Shown: in pieces, positions 1 to 4,872 of the stretch
How the letters are laid out: each line of letters begins with the position of its first letter
How positions within the stretch are numbered: position 1 is the stretch's first letter
Origin: Bin5 sp034428435
GTDB taxonomy: Bacteria > Chloroflexota > Anaerolineae > Caldilineales > Caldilineaceae
Direction: 5' to 3'
NCBI GenBank assembly: GCA_034428435.1
Contig: DAOUHY010000139.1
Location: forward strand, 1 to 5,198
DNA length: 5,198 bases
Notes under the pieces: model-generated
The model's database searches: none
Seen by the model: only the letters and a program-made list of their open reading frames with translations
Told to the model about the DNA's origin: nothing
Translations under genes and position numbers: made by a program

Positions 1-354
<354 letters not shown>

Positions 355-513
355 GCCGGGATCCCTGTCAAATGCTCCCGCGACCCCTGTCCGTCCACAC
401 CCCGCAGGGCCGGAGCCGCGTACAGATTAAAAACGGAACGCCCCATGCGTCCATTTGCCCACCATAGTCCAAATATACCTTATCGCGGGGGAAAGGCAAG
501 TGAATTTCGTTAC
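355..513 (-). other. nuoB 5' leader, non-coding
   Basis: This is the stretch between the predicted start point and the nuoB ATG. It has no convincing reading frame and no riboswitch that I recognise. It ends in a weak ribosome binding site, AGGGA at 366-362. G+C-rich runs near 395-420 could form a small hairpin, but I see no U tract or conserved motif to suggest attenuation. Confidence 0.4.
472..499 (-). promoter_or_regulatory. Possible secondary promoter for nuoB
   Basis: TTGCCT (499-494), a 16 bp spacer and TATATT (477-472), reading leftward, match 4 of 6 and 5 of 6 consensus positions. It lies just downstream of the stronger promoter and would give a start near 465. Weaker evidence than the upstream site. 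Confidence 0.3.
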
Positions 514-519
514 AAGTGG

Positions 520-548
520 ATTATAAGGCCGATGCATACACCGGTCAA
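520..548 (-). promoter_or_regulatory. Sigma70-type promoter for the nuoB transcript
   Basis: Reading leftward, TTGACC (548-543) is followed after exactly 17 bp by a perfect TATAAT (525-520). That is 11 of 12 consensus positions at the optimal spacing, directed at nuoB. The start point would fall near 513, giving a leader of about 160 nt. This makes nuoB the first gene of its transcript. It is a sequence match only. Confidence 0.7.
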
Positions 549-700
549 GACACACCGGAGGCGGGGACAGGGCAAGTGCACCTCAATCCGGAGGCCAAAC
601 CAGCCCGCGAAGTGTGCCCATAAGGCACGCGCCTACCCGATTTTGGCAGCATCACGAGGCCTAGTCCCAATTCGATGCAGTTCCCTAGGTTGGGCCCTAT

Positions 701-740
701 CTTGACGTATTTCGACGTATTTTGACGGACTATGACGGAG
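701..740 (+). repeat. 10-bp tandem array, TTTGACGNAT type
   Basis: Four 10-mers in exact register: cttgacgtat, ttcgacgtat, tttgacggac, tatgacggag. GACG occupies the same position in all four. A T-rich run (tgtttcctttttttt) follows directly at 741. Substitutions with no indels preserve the spacing. Confidence 0.85.
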
Positions 741-850
741 TGTTTCCTTTTTTTCGGTCGTTACATTCTTGATTTCGCAGACGTTTCCTCCAACCAATTC
801 AGGCAGCTTTACGAGGTTTGTCCGAACTCGTCGCAATTGTCCTGATCTCG

Positions 851-910
851 GGCGGGTCAAGTCGAGTCAAGTAGTGAAAAGTAGTGGTAGGTAGTGGTAA
901 GTCGTGGGAA
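851..910 (+). repeat. 10-bp tandem array, GTAGTGGTAA type
   Basis: Six 10-mers in register: ggcgggtcaa, gtcgagtcaa, gtagtgaaaa, gtagtggtag, gtagtggtaa, gtcgtgggaa. The T tract tttccttttttc follows. The unit is unrelated to that of the previous array although the flanks are alike. The first GTCAAG motifs (856-871) are complementary to CTTGAC motifs just past the T tract (922-940). Confidence 0.85.
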
Positions 911-1089
911 TTTCCTTTTTTCTTGACTTTTGTGCTTGACTTCGCAGTCGTTTCCTCGTCGCCTTTGATGGCTTATAGGTAGACAGCTCATGGGCAATTC
1001 ATCGACTTACAGCGCCCCTCTTTCACGGACAGATTTTCTTTTGGCGAGAGTCATGGCTTCTCAAAGCCAGAGCGAGCGCATCAAAATTC

Positions 1090-1119
1090 GGACGCAATTA
1101 TAGCACACGAATCGCGTCC
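1090..1119. repeat. Inverted repeat between the two higher-order copies
   Basis: GGACGC at 1090-1095 and GCGTCC at 1114-1119 are perfect complements separated by 18 bases. They sit in the spacer (1060-1140) where copies A and B are not alike. There is no T tract, so it is not a terminator. A 6 bp stem could occur by chance. Confidence 0.3.
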
Positions 1120-1200
1120 ACAAGGGGCGCAATTGCCCGAATTTGGAAGCTTCACGAGGCACTATCTAAATTCGATGCAATTGCCCTGGGCCAGGGCAGG

Positions 1201-1250
1201 ATTGGACGTATTTCGACGTATTCTGACGGATTATGACGTACTACGACGGA
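1201..1250 (+). repeat. 10-bp tandem array, TTYGACGTAT type, second copy
   Basis: Five 10-mers in register: attggacgta, tttcgacgta, ttctgacgga, ttatgacgta, ctacgacgga, then ttatttctttttttttc. It is clearly related to the 701-740 array but one unit longer, so the unit number differs between otherwise similar copies. Its leader holds a near-perfect hairpin, GCCCTGG-G-CCAGGGC (1183-1197). Confidence 0.85.
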
Positions 1251-1360
1251 TTATTTCTTTTTTTTCGGTCCTTACATTCTTGATTTTTCAGACGTTTCCT
1301 CCAACCACTTCAGGCAGCCTTACAAGGTCCGTACCAATTCATTGCAATTGCCCTGGGTTC

Positions 1361-1410
1361 GGGCGGGTAAAGTCGAGTCAAGTAGTGGTAAGTAGTGGTA
1401 AGTCGTGGGG
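1361..1410 (+). repeat. 10-bp tandem array, AGTAGTGGTA type, second copy
   Basis: Five 10-mers: gggcgggtaa, agtcgagtca, agtagtggta, agtagtggta, agtcgtgggg, followed by atttctttttttcttgac. It is one unit shorter than its counterpart at 851-910, missing the unit that reads gtagtgaaaa there. The two central units are identical, which points to recent unit duplication or loss. Confidence 0.85.
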
Positions 1411-1640
1411 ATTTCTTTTTTTCTTGACTTCTGTGTTTGAGTTCGCAGTCGTTTCCTCGTCGCCTCTGATGGCATATGGGCGGACAGTTCATGGGCAGTT
1501 CATCGACTTGCAGCGGCCCTCCTTCGGCTTCTAATTTTCTTTTGGTGAGAGTCATGGCTTCATGATGACACGCCCTCGGCAGTGCCTATTCGTATTTTGG
1601 CACGGGGATATTATATCACTGTTTTTGATGCGATTGGCCT

Positions 1641-1934
1641 GGTTCGCAACCCAATTCGGATGCAATTGCCCTGGCAGCAGGGAAGGCGCCTTGCCGTGCC
1701 GCGGGAGCGTCGGATGGCGAAGCAACAGAGACAATGTACGGCCGCCTTCCAAAGCGAGCGGGACGTGCTCTGCTCTGCCCAATTCGTGTTTTAAAGATTG
1801 GGGCCGGCAGGACAGCGCCAACTGAAACCGGATGCAGTTCCACCAAATGCAGAGGCAGACGGGTGACTCAGCTTTTTCTCCCAATTGGCCTCGTCCATTC
1901 TTTCGGATCCTCCGCTGTTGGCGCTGTGAGCGTT
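1641..1934. other. Non-coding spacer with scattered leader motifs
   Basis: The stretch between the repeat block and the YhcG remnant. It opens with another leader copy, GATGCAATTGCCCTGG at 1659-1674, running into a perfect stem CCCTG-GCAG-CAGGG (1669-1682), but no 10-bp array follows. A partial leader (GATGCAGTTCCA) recurs at 1831. Apart from the possible orfA fragment at 1714, I see no gene. Confidence 0.5.
1714..1794 (+). pseudogene. Possible fragment of an IS3-type transposase orfA
   Basis: An ATG at 1714 with GGGAG 7 nt upstream opens a 26-residue frame, MAKQQRQCTAAFQSERDVL onward, closed by TAA at 1792-1794. The opening resembles the basic start of IS3-family OrfA proteins (pattern M-x-K-x-x-R-x-x-T-A-x-F-K). 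After about residue 15 the resemblance stops, as if frameshifted or truncated; no helix-turn-helix remainder or orfB follows. The match is short and from memory, so a chance resemblance is possible. Confidence 0.25.
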
Positions 1935-2466
1935 GCCGGAGCTTCAAAATTGGGCTTTTCCCCTTCGCCAGTGCGGCATCCTTGTTCCTGGATAGCGCGG
2001 TGCGCTCGTAAAACCGGGAATCGATCTGCCGGCTAAGCTGTCGAACCGGCCGTCCTCCTCGCAATGCCTCTGTCTCATAAAATTCACGTGCTTGTACGTT
2101 TTTGACTGATTGCAACCGCACGCAGGCAGATCAAGGCAGAGGGAAAGCATCGAAGAGTTCACCCTGTTGCGCTTCGATGGAATTGTCATCAGATTTGCCA
2201 GACACCGTCTGGCGAATTCTGTCCAACGGGTAGTTTAAGTAGAAGAGACGCATGTTCTGAAGGTTCTGACGGGAAGACCTCCGTCCAAACAGCGGCGTCA
2301 ATTCGTTCGCCAGTCTTGCATTCAGCCCACTCCCGTACTCACCCCATACTCCGGCACCAGCGTCCATTTGGACTGCCGGGCGCGGTGGTCCTGTTTTCGG
2401 GGCCCACTTCAGGGCGCTTTTCTGTCTGCGTAAGCGGTTGAGAGCTGTGCGGGTCAAAATGGTCAA
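1935..2466 (-). pseudogene. YhcG/DUF1016-family nuclease, N-terminal domain remnant, inactivated
   Basis: YhcG-type proteins pair a DUF1016 N-terminal domain with a C-terminal PDDEXK nuclease domain and occur near mobile and defence loci. Seen here, reading leftward from 2466: GEYGSGLNARLANELTPLFG, then RSSRQNLQNMRLFYLNYP, then IRQTVSG, then FPLP followed by TGA at 2133-2131. The same frame continues with VRLQSVKNVQAREFYETEAL, VRQLSRQIDSRFYERTALSR and NKDAALAKG near 1940. Family members typically read FPLPW here, so TGG to TGA is the likely lesion. After AKG the homology ends, perhaps with a frameshift in the G/A run, and the entire nuclease domain is missing. The first 40 or so residues do not match the family either. 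No active product is expected. Confidence 0.8.
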
Positions 2467-2570
2467 GCTGTGCTGCGCATGAAAGCCTTGGGTGCTGATG
2501 CGCGCATTTCATTCAGCGTGGACCGTTTGTCTTGATGGTGGGTCACTGGCTTTCTCGTCTGTGTGTTGGA

Positions 2571-2610
2571 CGAGCGTTTTTGAGCGTTTACGAGTGTTTG
2601 CGGGTTGTCT
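2571..2610 (+). repeat. 10-bp tandem array, CGAGCGTTTT type
   Basis: Units cgagcgtttt, tgagcgttta, cgagtgtttg, cgggttgtct in register. GAGYGTTT is shared by the first three and the fourth is degraded. Unlike the others, no long T tract follows at once; the next run is gaactgtgattttatggg. Confidence 0.65.
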
Positions 2611-2712
2611 GAACTGTGATTTTATGGGATTTAGGGGATTAACTGTGATTAGGGGCTGGCTGGCGCCGGGGGTCTCATTCCAGTGTCTGCGAGAGTTGTA
2701 CGAACCTTTACA

Positions 2713-2780
2713 TGGCGGGTCGTGTTTTGGCGGGAAAATGGCGGGAAAATGGCGGCAAAGTCGGGTAAAAGCGGGTGATT
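2713..2780 (+). repeat. Tandem array with 9-11 bp spacing, GGCGGGAAAAT type
   Basis: CGGG (or CGGC) cores begin at 2731, 2742, 2753, 2762 and 2772, so the steps are 11, 11, 9 and 10 bp, averaging about 10. An outlying core lies at 2716. Two units, tggcgggaaaa, are identical. The array ends in gggtgatttttttctgg, keeping the array-then-T-tract order. Confidence 0.75.
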
Positions 2781-2930
2781 TTTTTCTGGTTCTTGTTGTC
2801 GTTGCGCTTCTGCATCAGTTTTTGCGTGTCGGGAGCCTGTTCCCGGTTCTGGCAAGTTCTCTACGATGCTCATCCACTGCTCTAACGGACGACAGACTCA
2901 TGCCTGTCAGCTGGCGGTGGGGGGCAGGGG

Positions 2931-2980
2931 GTCGTGTCCGGACGGTTAGGGTCGGGTTAAGTCGGGTCAGAGCGGGCAGT
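2931..2980 (+). repeat. 10-bp tandem array, GTCGGGTTAA type
   Basis: Units gtcgtgtccg, gacggttagg, gtcgggttaa, gtcgggtcag, agcgggcagt in register, then ttttccttgtcttgg. The unit is intermediate between the GGCGGG type and the GTCGAG/GTCGTG types, which suggests the array types interconvert by drift and local homogenisation. Confidence 0.75.
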
Positions 2981-3180
2981 TTTCCTTGTCTTGGTCTTAC
3001 GCTTGACTTCGAGCACGATTCCTCGCTGTCTCTGTCGGGTTATGGGCACCTCACATTACTGCACGGGCCCTGCTTCGCCTTCAGATTCCCTATGCCAGCG
3101 GGAGTCATGGCTTGGTGATGACAGTACGCTCTCAGTGATGTCAATTGAGATTTCGGCGCTAAGCTATTCTATCACTACTT
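2981..3180 (+). repeat. Diverged tail of the repeat family
   Basis: Follows the 2931-2980 array with recognisable but degraded tail boxes: GCTTGACTTCG (3001), ATTCCTCGCTGTCTCTG, TTCGCCTTCAGATT (3073), GGGAGTCATGGCTTGGTGATG (3099) and TCTATCACTACTTTTGATGC running into the next leader. It has the same order of boxes as the tails near 1440-1640 and 3420-3596 with many substitutions, so it is the oldest recognisable copy. Confidence 0.65.
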
Positions 3181-3332
3181 TTGATGCAATTGCCCTGATT
3201 TCGGGCGGTTCAAGTCGAGTCAAGTCGTGGTAAGTCGTGGGAATTTCTTTTTTTCTTGACTTTAGCTTCATGATGACACGCTTTCAGCAATGCCTATTCG
3301 TATTTTGGCACGGGGATATTATATCACTGTTT
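3181..3332 (+). repeat. Repeat unit with internal deletion (152 bp)
   Basis: Leader GATGCAATTGCCCTGA (3183), a 4-unit array at 3201-3240 (tcgggcggtt, caagtcgagt, caagtcgtgg, taagtcgtgg), tract tttctttttttc, CTTGACTT, then a jump straight to GCTTCATGATGACACGC, GCCTATTCGTATTTTGG and ATATTATATCACTG. The middle of the tail present in the next unit is missing, so this unit is 152 bp leader to leader instead of about 275. Confidence 0.8.
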
Positions 3333-3596
3333 TTGATGCGATTGCCCTGATTTCGAGCGGTTCAAGTCGAGTCAAGTCGTGGGAAGTCGTGGGAATTTCT
3401 TTTTTCTTGATTTTTGTGCTTGACTTCGCAGTCGATTCCTCGTCGCCTCTGATGGCGAATGGGCAGACAGTTCATAGGCAGTTCATCGACTTGCAGCGGC
3501 CGTCCTTCGGCTTCAGATTTTCTTTTGGCGAGAGTCATGGCTTCATGATGACACGCCCTCGGCAGTGCCTATTCGTATTTTGGCACGGGGATATTA
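3333..3596 (+). repeat. Full repeat unit, cut on the right by an insertion sequence
   Basis: Leader GATGCGATTGCCCTGA (3335), array 3351-3394 (tttcgagcgg, ttcaagtcga, gtcaagtcgt, gggaagtcgt, ggga), T tract tttcttttttc, then the full tail: TTGACTTCGCAGTCGATTCC, the GGGCAGACAGTTCATAGGC box, CTTCGGCTTCAGATTTTC, GGCGAGAGTCATGGCTTCAT and GGGGATATTA. Other copies continue ATATTATATCACTG, whereas this one changes after ATATTA at 3596, where the insertion sequence begins. Confidence 0.8.
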
Positions 3597-4466
3597 CATG
3601 AGGGGTATGCATAAAGTTGACTTGACATAATCGGCCAGTAAGGGTTCTTCAATCGTTGCCAACGAATAGGAGAATCCATATGGCGAAATCACCGCAACTG
3701 ACCGATTTTGTCCGTCTCATTATCGAATTGTTTGGCCGATTTCGACAAGAACGCAGCGCGAGGGCAGGAGCGAAACTGGGACGGCCGTTCAGATATAGCG
3801 AAGAATCGTTTGTCATATTCTTCATGCTGATGCAGTATCGGCGCATTTATGCTTGCAAGAGTCAGTGGCGCTGGCTGCATAAGCATCCTGAGGTTGTCGA
3901 GATGTTGGGCTGGGAACAGATTCCCCATTGCACAACGATTGGGTGTCGCTACAAGAGACTGTACGAACTGTTGCAGCGGTTTGTGCTTTTCATCGGTCAG
4001 AACAGGTCAGAGCTGTCTGAACAGCTTGACCAGAGCCATCTGGTGGAAGACAAGAGTCTGTTCAAAGCCCGCGGGCCAGTCTGGCACGAGCGCATGCGCA
4101 AAGTGGGTCGGATTCCGCCCCGGTTGCGCAACCTGGATAGGGATGCAACCTGGAGCAGGAGAGCCTATCATGGCTGGGTATACGGCTACGGACTGCATAT
4201 GACCTGCAATCAAGATGCCTTTCCTGCCATGCTGCAGGTGGAGACGGCCGCCGTCTCCGAAAGCCAGGTTCTGGACCAAAAAGAAGAACTGATTCTCAAC
4301 CAGTTGCGGCCCCAGACTCTCGCAGCTGGTAATGCCTACACCAAGGCAATGCGTATTCGCAACTGGAAGCGAGATAGCGTCTTGCTGCTCACGCCGGCTC
4401 ACAAATGGGTGCATGGTCGCTTTGCCCGCGCATATCACCGCTTCATCCAGTTGCCTGAAATGGTTA
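3597..4466 (+). mobile_element. Insertion sequence with IS4/IS5-superfamily transposase, left part only
   Basis: The left boundary is placed at 3597, where a repeat unit otherwise matching its sister copies stops abruptly after TTA. The stretch before the gene contains TTGACA (3622-3627) but no good -10 hexamer at a proper distance. The right end is displaced by the nested element that begins near 4467, so terminal inverted repeats cannot be compared within the window. Confidence 0.65.
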
Positions 4467-4477
4467 GGGCTCGTTGA
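3680..4477 (+). pseudogene. DDE transposase, truncated by a nested insertion and lacking a catalytic Asp
   Basis: 265 residues from the ATG at 3680, preceded by GGAG with 7 nt spacing; a TTG start at 3656 is in frame but has no such site. Family hallmarks are FMLMQYRRIYACKSQWRWL (about residues 50-70), IPHCTTIGCRYKRLYELLQ (about 85-105), LVEDKSLFKARGPVWHERM (about 122-140), YHGWVYGYGLHMTCNQDAFP and AYTKAMRIRNWKRD. It belongs to a DDE family common in IS-rich Chloroflexota and cyanobacteria. Asp124 in VEDKSLF is the likely first catalytic residue. The second Asp, expected in an A-D-N-x-Y motif, reads AAGNAY, with Gly217 (GGT at 4328-4330). After HRFIQLPEM the frame enters the next element (VRAR, stop), removing the C-terminal region with the catalytic Glu. 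It is doubly inactive. Confidence 0.85.
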
Positions 4478-4515
4478 CTTTTGATAAATTCTGCCACGTT
4501 GGCGACAATAGGAGG

Positions 4516-4872
4516 ATGTCTACAACTAGAATTTCCAACTATCAGTGGCAGAAACTTTACGCGTTTCTGCAAGGACACCCTGGTGCCTACGCAGGGCGAA
4601 AGGAAGCGTGTCGCCGTTTCATTGAGGCAGTTCACTGGATTTTGCGCACAGGCGCCCAGTGGCGTGAACTGCCAGAGAGGTATGGCAAGTGGAACAGCGT
4701 CTTCAAGCGCTTCGCCCGCTGGGACGAGAACGGAGATTGGGCCGGCATGTTCAAACAGTTCGCCCAGGACCCAGACATGGCAGCAGTGATGCCCGATAGT
4801 ACAGTTGTACGCGCCCATATGAGCGCAGCGGGCGGGTCAAAAAAGGGGGCCCACAGCAAGAACAGTGCCTAG
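4516..4872 (+). CDS. IS5-family transposase OrfA, upstream part of the frameshifted transposase
   Basis: 118 residues from the ATG at 4516: a DUF4096-type N-terminal domain (NYQWQKLYAFL, then RRFIEAVHWILRTGAQWREL, PERYGKWNSVFKRFARWDEN) followed by the start of the DDE domain, VMPDSTVVRAHMSAAG, with catalytic Asp94. The perfect AGGAGG (4510-4515) touches the ATG directly with no spacer, which is unusual. An in-frame TTG at 4474 is the only other upstream start and lacks a binding site. Unshifted translation ends at TAG 4870-4872. OrfA alone lacks the remaining catalytic residues, so the functional enzyme must come from the shifted product. Confidence 0.88.
   Translation: MSTTRISNYQWQKLYAFLQGHPGAYAGRKEACRRFIEAVHWILRTGAQWRELPERYGKWNSVFKRFARWDENGDWAGMFKQFAQDPDMAAVMPDSTVVRAHMSAAGGSKKGAHSKNSA
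4839..4845 (+). promoter_or_regulatory. Programmed -1 ribosomal frameshift site joining orfA and orfB
   Basis: In the orfA frame the codons are TCA AAA AAG, making the classical heptamer A AAA AAG. Slipping back one base continues GGG GGC CCA CAG CAA GAA CAG TGC CTA GGT, and the protein then matches the IS5-family sequence LGRSRGGFSSKIH. The orfA stop lies 25 nt downstream. A GGGGGCCC run starts inside the heptamer and could contribute structure, but I cannot define a stem. Confidence 0.8.

Larger units (their letters stand above)
642..1060 (+). repeat. Higher-order repeat, copy A (two related sub-units)
   Basis: Two sub-units share one architecture: a GGCAGC-(A/T)-T-(C/T)-ACGAGG entry (645, 803), a leader related to GATGCAATTGCCCTGG (674, 833), a 10-bp-period array, a T tract, then TTGA-(C/T)-TTCGCAG-(A/T)-CGTTTCCTC. 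The first sub-unit (642-800) is about 160 bp. The second (803-1060) carries a longer tail ending in a TTTTCTTTTGGCGAGAGTC box. The whole unit recurs about 500 bp later as copy B. There is no sustained coding frame and no transposase, so these are non-coding repeats of unknown function. Confidence 0.8.
1141..1640 (+). repeat. Higher-order repeat, copy B (two related sub-units)
   Basis: Same order of parts as copy A, offset by about 500 bp: GGAAGCTTCACGAGGC (1145), leader GATGCAATTGCCCTGG (1174), array, T tract, CTTGATTTTTCAGACGTTTCC. The second sub-unit then starts with GGCAGCCTTACAAGG (1312), leader (1344), array, T tract and long tail. Its tail extends further than copy A's, through CATGATGACACGCCCTCGGC and a GGGGATATTATATCACTG box, into the next leader-like GATGCGATTGGCCTGG at 1627. 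From leader to leader the long sub-unit is about 285 bp. Confidence 0.8.
2467..2930 (+). other. Non-coding stretch holding two diverged 10-bp arrays
   Basis: No credible gene on either strand. An open frame of 208 codons crosses it on the plus strand, but it runs through repeat arrays, has no recognisable domain and no ribosome binding site. The content is an array at 2571-2610, a G+T-rich run (2611-2660), an array at 2713-2780 and a pyrimidine-rich run after it. Conserved leader and tail boxes are not recognisable here, so these are either old copies or a separate lineage of the repeat. Confidence 0.55.

Noticed and set aside
445..705. 86-codon open frame on the plus strand opposite the nuoB promoter
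   Set aside because: No ribosome binding site or family resemblance, and it overlaps the promoter and repeat entry.
701..740. Cluster of -35-like TTGAC boxes acting as promoters
   Set aside because: No matching -10 hexamers at 16-18 bp, and the TTGAC resemblance is lost in other arrays.
701..910. Base pairing between the two array types of one copy (TTCGACGTAT with GTAAGTCGTG, 8 of 10 including G-U)
   Set aside because: Both arrays are direct-orientation paralogues and the pairing is broken by mismatches in most units; likely chance in low-complexity sequence.
901..925. Rho-independent terminator formed by array and T tract
   Set aside because: The bases just before the T tract do not form a G+C-rich stem; the only nearby stems are the leader hairpin upstream and the GTCAAG/CTTGAC arms that enclose the T tract.
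701..1410. CRISPR array
   Set aside because: The repeats are about 10 bp, contiguous and degenerate, with no unique spacers and no cas genes.
1133..1534. 133-codon open frame on the plus strand
   Set aside because: It runs exactly through repeat copy B; the related copy A does not keep the frame open, so it is not under coding selection.
2492..3118. 208-codon open frame on the plus strand
   Set aside because: It crosses two or three 10-bp arrays and a repeat tail, has low-complexity composition, no ribosome binding site and no recognisable domain.
3622..3650. Promoter with TTGACA ahead of the first transposase
   Set aside because: No acceptable -10 hexamer 16-18 bp downstream.
4007..4438. 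143-codon minus-strand frame
   Set aside because: Antisense shadow of the first transposase gene.
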